NCBI GenBank assembly: GCA_030145005.1
Contig: JAQYWJ010000164.1
Coordinates: forward strand, 1 to 5,135
Direction of reading: 5' to 3'
Length of the DNA: 5,135 nt
From: Desulfobacter sp.
GTDB taxonomy: Bacteria > Desulfobacterota > Desulfobacteria > Desulfobacterales > Desulfobacteraceae
Shown: piece after piece, positions 1-5,135 of the stretch
Layout: every line of letters begins with the position of its first letter
How positions within the stretch are numbered: the first letter of the stretch is position 1
Made by a program: the position numbers and the translations under genes
The notes under the pieces: generated by a model
The model's input: only the letters and a program-made list of their open reading frames with translations
Told to the model about the DNA's origin: nothing
Databases searched by the model: none

Positions 1-28
1 GAATAAATATTTGTTTAAAAATAATTAG

Positions 29-56
29 TTGACAATTAAAGGGACATTATGATAGT
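29..56 (+). promoter_or_regulatory. possible sigma70-type promoter
   Basis: A perfect TTGACA (29-34) is followed after 16 bp by GATAGT (51-56), which matches four of six -10 consensus positions. It would read toward the PxxKW gene with a long leader of more than 200 nt. Because the region is AT-rich and other -10-like boxes lie nearer the gene, this is only a candidate. Confidence 0.22.
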
Positions 57-144
57 TGGTGACGGTTTATTTTTCCCGTTTTATATAAGACCGGTTTTAT
101 TTGAAATTAAATACCAATGACAAACGGCGCCCTGGAAATGACAG

Positions 145-170
145 TCAAAACCGGGAAAATATGGTTTTGA
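145..170. repeat. 8-bp inverted repeat in the PxxKW upstream region
   Basis: TCAAAACC (145-152) and GGTTTTGA (163-170) are perfect inverted arms around a 10-nt spacer. The site sits just before the TATAAT at 179-184, so it could be an operator or a small hairpin in a longer leader. There is no T-run directly after it, so it is not a typical intrinsic terminator. Confidence 0.35.
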
Positions 171-224
171 AACGCTTTTATAATACAAACTCCGGCTTAA
201 AAATAAGTTTTTAAGGGTACAGGA

Positions 225-256
225 ATTTATAACACTATATATTTATAACACTATAT
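225..256 (+). repeat. perfect 16-bp tandem duplication
   Basis: ATTTATAACACTATAT occurs twice head to tail (225-240 and 241-256) with no mismatch. Each unit contains -10-like sequence (TATAAC, CTATAT), and the second copy runs into TATAAT (254-259). The duplication ends 11 nt before the ribosome-binding site of the PxxKW gene. A perfect duplication suggests recent slippage. It could change promoter strength or leader length. Confidence 0.85.
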
Positions 257-279
257 AATAATGAAACAGGAAGACGATT

Positions 280-552
280 ATGATTTGTACAACTGTTAGA
301 GAAGGCCAGGATTGTGTATTCATGACAGCCCAGGGCTGCAGCTATAACGAAGGCAGCTGCTTTCCCATTATTGATGAATGCAAGGGATGCCAGAGAAGCG
401 CCGAGTTTGCCATCGGCGTTTACTGCACTGCTGCACCTGATCCGTCTTTGAAGTGGAAAAACGGCAACTGCAACATGGCCACCCATGTTAAAACCGCCAC
501 CGAAACCAAAAAACAGAAACTTAACCCCATCAAGGCATCCAAACGAAGATAA
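280..552 (+). CDS. PxxKW family cysteine-rich small protein
   Basis: This 90-residue protein has eight cysteines (C3, C12, C20, C27, C34, C37, C49, C64), including a CxxC pair at 34-37. It carries the motif P55-S-L-K58-W59 that names the PxxKW cysteine-rich family. From memory, that family is found mainly in sulfate-reducing Desulfobacterota and has no known function. The cysteine spacing suggests a metal- or Fe-S-binding or disulfide-knotted domain. That is inference. The last 20 residues are lysine/arginine-rich and probably disordered. No signal peptide or membrane segment is visible, so a cytoplasmic location is likely. The ATG is preceded by AGGAAG at 268-273, a good Shine-Dalgarno, which fixes the start. 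The gene is monocistronic: a duplicated AT-rich leader lies upstream and a strong terminator lies 22 nt after the stop. Such a short gene with dedicated control is likely well expressed. Confidence 0.88.
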   Translation: MICTTVREGQDCVFMTAQGCSYNEGSCFPIIDECKGCQRSAEFAIGVYCTAAPDPSLKWKNGNCNMATHVKTATETKKQKLNPIKASKRR

Positions 553-574
553 CGCAACTGATTCAATGCACGTA

Positions 575-630
575 AAAACTCTGCAGTTTTCCCTGGACTT
601 CCTTCGGTCTGACTGCAGGGTTTTTTTTTT
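575..630 (+). terminator. rho-independent terminator of the PxxKW gene
   Basis: The arms AAAACTCTGCAGT (575-587) and ACTGCAGGGTTTT (612-624) pair over 13 positions with one G-U. The loop region has a possible small inner hairpin around GAC/GTC. The stem runs into ten consecutive T residues (621-630). This is a textbook intrinsic terminator and separates the small gene from the aminotransferase. Confidence 0.9.
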
Positions 631-635
631 AGGTG

Positions 636-664
636 CGGACATTTATTTTATTGAATTGGATAAT
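636..664 (+). promoter_or_regulatory. probable promoter of the aminotransferase gene
   Basis: CGGACA (636-641, four of six matches to TTGACA) and GATAAT (659-664, five of six) are separated by 17 bp. Transcription would start near 671, just ahead of the AGG ribosome site at 677-679. A perfect TATAAT also occurs at 667-672, but it lacks a -35 box and would leave a leader of only about 8 nt. The short gap after the upstream terminator requires a promoter here. Confidence 0.45.
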
Positions 665-686
665 ACTATAATTTACAGGTTAAATC

Positions 687-2000
687 ATGAATCCTATTGC
701 CCAGGAATTGAATAACATCATTGAACAGGCTGCTCCCCATGTATATGAAATGCTCTCTGACATGGGAAAAAAAATGTTTTTCCCAAAAGGTATTTTAACC
801 CAGAGCGCTGAAGCAAATGTAAAGGCGGACAAGGTCAACGCCACCATCGGCATCGCAAAGCAGGGTAGTTGCGTTTTAAGTCTTTCTTCCGTGACAAAGT
901 ACATTACACAGATTGAACCGAATAATTACCTGCCCTATGCTTCCTCATTCGGTCTACCTGAGCTGCGCAACAAATGGCTTAAGGAAATGTATGTTAAAAA
1001 TCCGTCACTTGAGGGAACTGCCGTCAGTCTGCCCGTGGTCACATCCGGCATTACCCATGGGGTTTCCATCTTGTCGGATATGTGGGTAAATGCCAATGAT
1101 GTTATTGTCATGCCGGATATGATATGGGGCAACTACGATATGATTTTCCGTGTCCGCAATAGTGCCCGGTTTGCTACATACAAATCCTATGACGATGCCA
1201 TGACCCATTTTAACCTGGATGATTTCGAGCGTGTGATCAGGGAAGAGGCGGCACAAAATGACAAGATCATTGTCATGCTTAATTTTCCCCACAACCCAAC
1301 CGGATATACCCTGAGCAAGAAAGAGGCGGCCCGTGTTGCAGAAATTCTCATTGATGTGGCACAAAAGGGCACGAATGTCGTGGCCGCCTGTGATGACGCT
1401 TATTTTGGGCTGTTTTTTGAAGAGGAATCATCCAAACAGTCTCTGTTTGCCAAAATTGCCGGTAAAACAAGCCGGCTTTTGGCCATTAAGCTCGACGGGC
1501 CCACCAAGGAAGATTATGTCATGGGATTAAGAACCGGGTTTACCACTTACGGGGTTGCCGCAGATGACAACCTTGACGGGGTATATGAGGCCTTAGAAAA
1601 AAAGACAGCCGGATGTATCCGGGGCAATATCTCAAACTGCTCCCATTTAAGTCAGACCATTCTTGTCAAATCCATGAAAGATGAAAACTATGAAACCTGT
1701 AAACAGGAGAATTTTAACCTGCTAAAATCCCGGGCCTTTGCCATCAAAGAGGTGCTCAAAGATCCCAAGTATGCGGATGGATTTGATGTCTATCCGTTTA
1801 ATTCAGGATATTTCATATGCATTCGTGTAAAGGGTGTAAATGCAGACGAGTTAAGGCTTCATCTGCTTGACAATTATGGTACCGGCCTGATCTCCATTGG
1901 AGAAGACAATCTTCGGGTGGCTTTTTCATGTCTGGAGGAAAAGGATGTGAAAACTTTATTTGACATTATTCTTTCAGGGATCAATGATCTGAGAAAGTAA
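687..2000 (+). CDS. PLP-dependent class I/II aminotransferase
   Basis: This 437-residue cytoplasmic enzyme is a fold-type I PLP aminotransferase that should move an amino group between an amino acid and a 2-oxo acid. The family landmarks are all visible and in order: the SGITHG phosphate-loop region (120-125), N203-P-T-G206 contacting the cofactor, D236 and Y239 in CDDAYFG, the Schiff-base lysine K274 in GPTKE, R282 in GLRTGF exactly eight residues later, and the substrate-carboxylate arginine R410 in LRVAFSCL. No catalytic residue is missing, so it should be active. The N-terminal segment is longer than in many 390-400-residue relatives. The donor and acceptor cannot be read from the sequence, and no biosynthetic partner gene adjoins it. 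The start ATG has a modest AGG site (677-679) 7 nt upstream. No clear terminator follows, so read-through into the CLC gene is possible. Confidence 0.93.
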   Translation: MNPIAQELNNIIEQAAPHVYEMLSDMGKKMFFPKGILTQSAEANVKADKVNATIGIAKQGSCVLSLSSVTKYITQIEPNNYLPYASSFGLPELRNKWLKEMYVKNPSLEGTAVSLPVVTSGITHGVSILSDMWVNANDVIVMPDMIWGNYDMIFRVRNSARFATYKSYDDAMTHFNLDDFERVIREEAAQNDKIIVMLNFPHNPTGYTLSKKEAARVAEILIDVAQKGTNVVAACDDAYFGLFFEEESSKQSLFAKIAGKTSRLLAIKLDGPTKEDYVMGLRTGFTTYGVAADDNLDGVYEALEKKTAGCIRGNISNCSHLSQTILVKSMKDENYETCKQENFNLLKSRAFAIKEVLKDPKYADGFDVYPFNSGYFICIRVKGVNADELRLHLLDNYGTGLISIGEDNLRVAFSCLEEKDVKTLFDIILSGINDLRK

Positions 2001-2062
2001 AAATTTTGATGGGATATGACAACGGGGGCGGATTAAAAATATGGAGGTAATATTGGCGTTAA

Positions 2063-2078
2063 CCTGAACCGGAAACTG
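2063..2078 (+). repeat. near-direct repeat flanking the CLC gene, upstream copy
   Basis: CCTGAACCGGAAACTG (2063-2078) closely matches CCTGAACGGAAACCTG (3971-3986), which lies on the same strand just past the CLC stop inside the palindromic element. The two 16-mers differ by one inserted and one deleted C. The similarity may be chance or may mark a decayed repeat end. Confidence 0.3.
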
Positions 2079-2116
2079 AAAATATCCGGATAATCCTGGT
2101 GCTTAAGAGATATTTG

Positions 2117-2134
2117 ACCTGATTCTCGTCAGGT
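2117..2134 (+). other. small stem-loop ahead of the CLC gene
   Basis: ACCTGA (2117-2122) and TCAGGT (2129-2134) form a 6-bp stem with a 6-nt loop. The 3' arm covers the first two bases of a potential GTG start codon (2133-2135). That makes this GTG a poor initiation site and favours a downstream ATG. Only TTTT follows 5 nt later, so it is at best a weak terminator. Confidence 0.3.
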
Positions 2135-2171
2135 GACGATTTTGCCGGGACAAGCGATGCAGGGCACAAAA

Positions 2172-3953
2172 ATGAATATAAGCAGAAAAAATGATGTCGA
2201 TCTCAAATATGCCGGCAAATGGGTGTTTTATTTTGTTCTGATAGGCGTCATGTCAGGCCTTGGGGCGGTTCTGTTTCATTACCTGTGCGGCCTTGGCATG
2301 CATTATTTCATGGATATGATGGCCGGATACAGGCCCCAAGGACCTGCAGGCGAACATCTGCTGCTGCCCCACACCGATACACCGTTCAACAGATGGGTGT
2401 TATTATTTTTACCGGCGTTGGGTGGCCTTGTTTCCGGGTGGCTTGTTTATACCTTTGCTCCGGAGGCAGAGGGGCATGGCACGGATGCCGCAATAGACGC
2501 CTTTCATCACAAGGGCGGCATTATCCGGTCACGGATTCCAATCATCAAAACCATTGCCTCCACCATCACGCTGACCACCGGCGGTTCAGGGGGCAGGGAA
2601 GGTCCCATTGCCCAGATCGGGGGGGGATTCGGTTCTTTTCTGGCCACCCGGTTCAACCTGTCCGAACGGGAACGGTGCATCATGATGGCCGCAGGTATTG
2701 GTGCCGGTGTGGGCAGTATCTTCAGAGCGCCCCTGGCCGGCGCACTTTTTGCCGCAGAAGTGCTTTACCGTGATCCTGAATTTGAGTCTTCGGTCATCAT
2801 TCCGGCAGGTATCTCCTCTGTGGTGGCCTATTGCACCTTTTGTCTGTTTTTCGGATGGGGATCGCTTTTTGAGTCCCCGGCATTTAAATTTCAAAATCCG
2901 CTGCAACTTGGTCCCTATCTTGCCCTTGCCGTAGTTCTTGTCCTCACCGGCGTTTTATATATTAAAGTGTTTTATGGGATTACAAACCTGTTTAAGGCAC
3001 TGAAGATCCCAAACCATATCAAACCTGCTGTTGGCGGGCTTGTGACCGGCGTCATCGGCTTTTTTATGCCCTATACCCTGGCGTTTGGATACGGTATGGC
3101 CCAGGAAGCCATTTTCAACCAGGTGGCCATCCCCGTGCTTTTGGCACTTGCCCTGGGAAAAATTTTTACCACGTCTTTTTCCATTGGATCCGGCGGGTCC
3201 GGCGGTGTATTTGGACCTTCGGTTGTCATCGGCGGGGCCATGGGCGGGGCAGTGGGGCAGTTTTTTCATATGTTTATGCCCACGGTTGTAACCCAGCCGG
3301 GCGCCTTTGTCATCGTTGGCATGGCAGGTTTTTTCACGGCTGTGTCCAACACCCCCATATCCACCATTATATTTGTCAGTGAGATGACCAACTCCTATCA
3401 TCTTCTGCTGCCAAGCCTTCTGGTTTGTTCGGTGTGTTATCTTTTGTGCACAAAATGGTCGATTTATGAAAATCAGGTAAAATCGCGAGTTGATTCGCCG
3501 CTTCATGCCGGTGAATTTATGATAGATATTCTTCAAACCATAAAAGTGGAGAAACTCAAACACTTGATCAAGAACGTCAGATGCCTAAACCAGGACATGC
3601 CTTTCAGTCAGTTTAAAAAAATATTTCAGACCACCAAACAACACTATTTTCCCGTTATGAAAGGCCAGGGGGAATTATGCGGCATTTTTTCCTCCACAGA
3701 TGTCCGGGAGGTCCTTTTTTCAAGTGATCTTGAGCAACTGGTCGTCATGAAGGATATTATGGTATCCAGTATGATTACAACCACCTTGTCCGAAGATTTG
3801 AACACGGTACTGCTCAAACTTACAAAGAAAAATATTGATGCGCTGCCTGTGGTCGATGAAGATGATCCGGGTAAATTCATCGGCATGATTTACCGCCGTG
3901 ACATCATTGCCTATTATAACCTTCATGTGGCCAGAATCCGGGAGTCCGAATGA
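2172..3953 (+). CDS. CLC-family chloride channel/transporter with tandem CBS domains
   Basis: This is an inner-membrane anion channel or exchanger of the CLC family, 593 residues from the chosen start. A hydrophobic CLC core spans about residues 15-428, followed by two CBS domains (about 456-517 and 528-584) that in this family often sense nucleotides. CLC signatures are present: GGREGP with the external gating glutamate E143, GGVFGP with F347, and Y432 near the end of the core in the place of the E. coli ClC chloride-site tyrosine. The usual GSGIP motif is GHGTD (101-105). The internal proton glutamate (E203 in E. coli ClC) aligns with V197 in FAAEV, as in CLC channels. Alignment is by eye. 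The ATG at 2172 has AGGG at 2161-2164. Alternatives are ATG 2157 and GTG 2133; the latter overlaps a stem-loop and adds only non-membrane residues. The gene is co-directional with the aminotransferase and convergent with truA. Confidence 0.95.
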   Translation: MNISRKNDVDLKYAGKWVFYFVLIGVMSGLGAVLFHYLCGLGMHYFMDMMAGYRPQGPAGEHLLLPHTDTPFNRWVLLFLPALGGLVSGWLVYTFAPEAEGHGTDAAIDAFHHKGGIIRSRIPIIKTIASTITLTTGGSGGREGPIAQIGGGFGSFLATRFNLSERERCIMMAAGIGAGVGSIFRAPLAGALFAAEVLYRDPEFESSVIIPAGISSVVAYCTFCLFFGWGSLFESPAFKFQNPLQLGPYLALAVVLVLTGVLYIKVFYGITNLFKALKIPNHIKPAVGGLVTGVIGFFMPYTLAFGYGMAQEAIFNQVAIPVLLALALGKIFTTSFSIGSGGSGGVFGPSVVIGGAMGGAVGQFFHMFMPTVVTQPGAFVIVGMAGFFTAVSNTPISTIIFVSEMTNSYHLLLPSLLVCSVCYLLCTKWSIYENQVKSRVDSPLHAGEFMIDILQTIKVEKLKHLIKNVRCLNQDMPFSQFKKIFQTTKQHYFPVMKGQGELCGIFSSTDVREVLFSSDLEQLVVMKDIMVSSMITTTLSEDLNTVLLKLTKKNIDALPVVDEDDPGKFIGMIYRRDIIAYYNLHVARIRESE

Positions 3954-3961
3954 TAATTTCC

Positions 3962-4116
3962 TAATTAGTGCCTGAACGGAAACCTGTGTTTGGACGAAAA
4001 GTTGCCCAGATGCAAGGCGCAGAAAAATTTGTAACCGGAGCAACCTCATGGTTGTGAGGATTGCAAATTTTTCTGCAACGCCGCAGGTGGGTGACTTTTC
4101 GTCCAAACACTAATTA
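3962..4116. repeat. 155-bp imperfect palindromic element (MITE/REP-like)
   Basis: The outer arms TAATTAGTG (3962-3970) and CACTAATTA (4108-4116) are exact inverts. Inside them, a 17-bp perfect pair lies at 3986-4002 and 4094-4110, and a 13-bp perfect pair GCAGAAAAATTTG/CAAATTTTTCTGC lies at 4019-4031 and 4064-4076. Imperfect pairing lies between these two pairs, and the centre has a small CAACC-TCAT-GGTTG hairpin (4041-4054). The left arm carries 18 extra bases that the right arm lacks. The element fills the gap between the convergent CLC and truA genes, and its right tip provides the truA stop codon. As RNA it would fold on either strand and may act as a bidirectional terminator or mRNA stabiliser. 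The shape fits a non-autonomous mobile repeat. I believe related repeats occur in Desulfobacteraceae, but this is unverified memory. Confidence 0.8.
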
Positions 4117-4884
4117 ATAATTGACCTGATGCAGAAAAAGCCCCCTTGACGGAGCAGTAGCCCCGGCAAGGGGGCGTTCACACGAATAGAGTATTTGATT
4201 GAACATTTCCGGACTAATCCGTCCTGTACCGGCATCTTTTAGGGTACCCACGATATTTCGGACCATGTTTTTTAAAAATCCTGTGGCGCAGATACAAAAT
4301 TCCAGCCGATCGTAAGGCTTTTTTGTCCAGCTTGCACTGAAAATCGTTCTTACGGTGGAAGATCTTGGACTGCCCGTATTTTCAAAGGCTTTAAAATCAT
4401 GTTCGCCCACAAGATATTCACAACACTGATTCATGGCGTCAATATCCAAAAACGGCTTTACATGCCATAAATAATCCCGGCCAATGGCTGTGGGGATTTC
4501 CCTGTTTAATATGTAATACCGGTACTCTTTGGAACGAACATGGTACTGGGCATGGAAATCAGGATCTGCAAGCCGGCAGTCGTGAATCACAATGGGAGCG
4601 GACATAAGGCTGTTCACCCCTTTTTGAATGATATCAGGGGTAAGACGGGTTTTTGCATGGAAATGGGCCACCTGGGCCCGGGCATGAACGCCTGCATCCG
4701 TACGTCCGGAACCATGAATCTTAATGTCCTGGTTTAGAATCATGGATAATATACGTTCAAGCTCACCCTGGATGGTGGGTTTATCAGCCTGGCGCTGCCA
4801 CCCGAAAAAAGCGGTGCCGTCATAGGCCGCTATAATTTTGAAATTTTTTGTCGGGTTATCCGGATTTTCAACTGTTTTAGGCAT
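4114..4884 (-). CDS. truA: tRNA pseudouridine(38-40) synthase TruA
   Basis: TruA converts uridines 38, 39 and 40 in the anticodon arm of many tRNAs to pseudouridine and works in the cytoplasm as a homodimer. The 256-residue protein has the family core: YDGTAFFGWQRQ (21-32), the catalytic loop GSGRTDAGVHA (58-68) with the nucleophile D63, the KEYRYYI segment (119-125) with the conserved tyrosine Y121, FLKNMVRNIVG (203-213), and the closing APSRGLFLHQV (244-254). The length is close to the 270 of the E. coli enzyme and nothing is missing. The start ATG overlaps the stop of a 21-codon ORF as TAATG, and no strong ribosome site lies just upstream (nearest AAGG about 15 nt away). Initiation is therefore probably coupled to that ORF. 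The stop codon lies in the palindromic element. The last codons also form a terminator-like hairpin, described separately. Confidence 0.97.
   Translation of the reverse strand: MPKTVENPDNPTKNFKIIAAYDGTAFFGWQRQADKPTIQGELERILSMILNQDIKIHGSGRTDAGVHARAQVAHFHAKTRLTPDIIQKGVNSLMSAPIVIHDCRLADPDFHAQYHVRSKEYRYYILNREIPTAIGRDYLWHVKPFLDIDAMNQCCEYLVGEHDFKAFENTGSPRSSTVRTIFSASWTKKPYDRLEFCICATGFLKNMVRNIVGTLKDAGTGRISPEMFNQILYSCERPLAGATAPSRGLFLHQVNY
4135..4175 (-). terminator. terminator-shaped hairpin inside the 3' end of truA
   Basis: In truA mRNA orientation GCCCCCTTG and CAAGGGGGC pair perfectly over 9 bp. After one C/T mismatch the inner CGGGGC and GCTCCG pair over 6 bp with one G-U and a 4-nt TACT loop. 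The stem is followed at once by TTTTT (complement of 4135-4139). This has the form of a strong intrinsic terminator, yet it encodes R237 to F250 and lies before the stop codon. On an actively translated message the ribosome would open it. Whether it terminates transcription is unknown. The family-conserved AGATAPSRGLFL protein motif could produce part of it by chance. Confidence 0.45.
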
Positions 4885-4949
4885 TATGTAGTATGGCCTT
4901 TTTTAAAAAACAGACAAGCATCCAGAAAATTATCTTCAGATGATTCCAT
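4884..4949 (-). CDS. 21-residue leader ORF coupled to truA, resembling the HemE N-terminus
   Basis: An ATG at 4949 opens a 21-codon frame whose TAA shares one base with the truA ATG (TAATG), a classic layout for translational coupling. A purine-rich AGAAGGGA (4963-4956) lies 6 nt before the ATG and is better than any site directly before truA. The peptide contains NFLDAC and then KKGHTT. Uroporphyrinogen decarboxylase (HemE) begins similarly: from memory the Bacillus protein has FLKAARGEKADHTP, which shares F, L, A, K, H and T at identical spacing before the PVW-MRQAGRY signature. Here the frame stops just where that signature should begin. It could be a remnant 5' end of hemE now serving as a leader for truA, a functional leader peptide, or chance. 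The ORF is too short for certainty. Confidence 0.42.
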   Translation of the reverse strand: MESSEDNFLDACLFFKKGHTT

Positions 4950-4982
4950 ATTTTTTCCCTTCTACTGGATATTTTGCACATA

Positions 4983-5011
4983 CAAATAATCTGCCCAATC
5001 ATGTTTGTCAA
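4983..5011 (-). promoter_or_regulatory. probable promoter for the leader ORF and truA
   Basis: On the minus strand a perfect TTGACA (5011-5006) is followed after 17 bp by TATTTG (4988-4983), a weak -10 box with the first three bases conserved. Transcription would start near 4976, about 27 nt before the leader ORF start codon and well placed for its ribosome site. The perfect -35 and exact spacing support it. The weak -10 tempers confidence. Confidence 0.42.
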
Positions 5012-5073
5012 TCCAAAGCCATGGTTCCCAGAAATTTTAACTTTGGCAAAATTAGGGTCGGTATATATTTTTC

Positions 5074-5102
5074 TTGAAATTCACAGGGCGTTGGTTTATA
5101 GT
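5074..5102 (+). promoter_or_regulatory. strong sigma70-type promoter reading out of the window
   Basis: TTGAAA (5074-5079, five of six) and TATAGT (5097-5102, five of six) are separated by exactly 17 bp. Transcription would start near 5109 and run rightward, divergent from truA. The downstream gene lies beyond the edge. The palindrome at 5115-5128 overlaps the expected initial transcribed region, which suggests that a repressor controls this promoter. Confidence 0.6.
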
Positions 5103-5114
5103 TTGCTTTTAAGC

Positions 5115-5128
5115 AGACCGACCGGTCT
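5115..5128. promoter_or_regulatory. palindromic operator, TetR-family type
   Basis: AGACCGACCGGTCT consists of inverted half-sites AGACCG and CGGTCT around AC. It can also be read as AGACC-N4-GGTCT. Short GC-rich palindromes of this form just after a transcription start are typical operators of TetR-family repressors; the E. coli NemR site has a similar form, from memory. A related 7-mer GGTCGGT on the + strand at 5056-5062 could be a further half-site. The regulator gene is not in this window and may be the first gene to the right, since such repressors often control themselves. Confidence 0.5.
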
Positions 5129-5135
5129 CCCTTGT

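Larger units (their letters stand above)
1..279. other. AT-rich non-coding leader region upstream of the PxxKW gene
   Basis: No convincing gene is visible on either strand. The stretch holds a TTGACA box, two near-identical 10-mers (CCCGTTTTAT at 75-84 and CCGGTTTTAT at 91-100, same strand, starts 16 bp apart), an 8-bp inverted repeat at 145-170, a perfect TATAAT at 179-184 without a good -35 box, and a 16-bp tandem duplication at 225-256. A second TATAAT lies at 254-259, directly after the duplication. The density of promoter-like and repeated motifs suggests regulatory DNA for the downstream small gene. The true transcription start cannot be decided by eye. Confidence 0.6.

Noticed and set aside
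117..170. 17-codon ORF starting ATGACAAACGG in the left non-coding region
   Set aside because: It has no ribosome-binding site, no recognisable sequence and ends within the inverted repeat at 145-170; chance is the simplest explanation.
235..642. 135-codon open frame on the minus strand opposite the PxxKW gene
   Set aside because: It is antisense to a well-supported gene, runs through the terminator hairpin and resembles no family I know.
2043..2055. Strong GGAGGT ribosome-site-like sequence followed by TTG between the aminotransferase and CLC genes
   Set aside because: The TTG frame closes after four codons and no other start lies at a suitable distance, so it is not evidence of a gene.
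2133..2171. N-terminal extension of the CLC protein from GTG 2133
   Set aside because: The GTG lacks a ribosome site, sits in a stem-loop arm and adds 13 residues without family support; ATG 2172 has a better-placed AGGG. The choice remains uncertain.
2955..3563. 202-codon open frame on the minus strand inside the CLC gene
   Set aside because: It is a shadow of the CLC reading frame; the protein has no coherent domain pattern while the plus strand encodes clear CLC motifs.
3962..4116. CRISPR repeat or tRNA-like structure in the convergent gap
   Set aside because: The repeat is a single inverted pair, not spaced direct repeats, and no cloverleaf or anticodon arm can be drawn.

Overview
The window is about 5.1 kb of ordinary bacterial chromosome with four clear protein genes and several regulatory or repeated elements. 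A cysteine-rich small protein of the PxxKW family points to a sulfate-reducing Desulfobacterota lineage, most likely Desulfobacteraceae. The moderate GC content and the long palindromic repeat fit that. The assignment rests on family memory, not on a database search.

Layout from left to right: an AT-rich non-coding leader (1-279) carries a perfect 16-bp tandem duplication. It precedes the PxxKW gene (280-552, +), which ends at a strong intrinsic terminator (575-630). A new promoter then leads into a PLP-dependent class I/II aminotransferase (687-2000, +). After about 170 bp comes a CLC-type chloride channel/transporter with a C-terminal CBS pair (2172-3953, +). The CLC gene converges on truA, the tRNA pseudouridine(38-40) synthase (4114-4884, -). 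A 155-bp imperfect palindrome (3962-4116) fills the gap and supplies the truA stop codon.

On the truA side, a 21-codon ORF (4884-4949, -) with its own ribosome site ends in a TAATG overlap with the truA start. Its sequence resembles the extreme N-terminus of uroporphyrinogen decarboxylase (HemE). The right edge (5074-5128) holds a near-consensus promoter reading out of the window. It is followed by a palindrome of the kind bound by TetR-family repressors.

The four main genes do not form an obvious pathway. They look like independent housekeeping or accessory units: the PxxKW gene is closed off by its terminator, the aminotransferase and CLC are co-directional and may be co-transcribed, and truA is separate. 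I see no defence system, CRISPR array, transposase, tRNA or rRNA. The most unusual points are the terminator-shaped hairpin inside the truA coding sequence, the HemE-like coupled leader ORF, the long palindrome, and the CLC's channel-like substitution at the internal proton-glutamate position.
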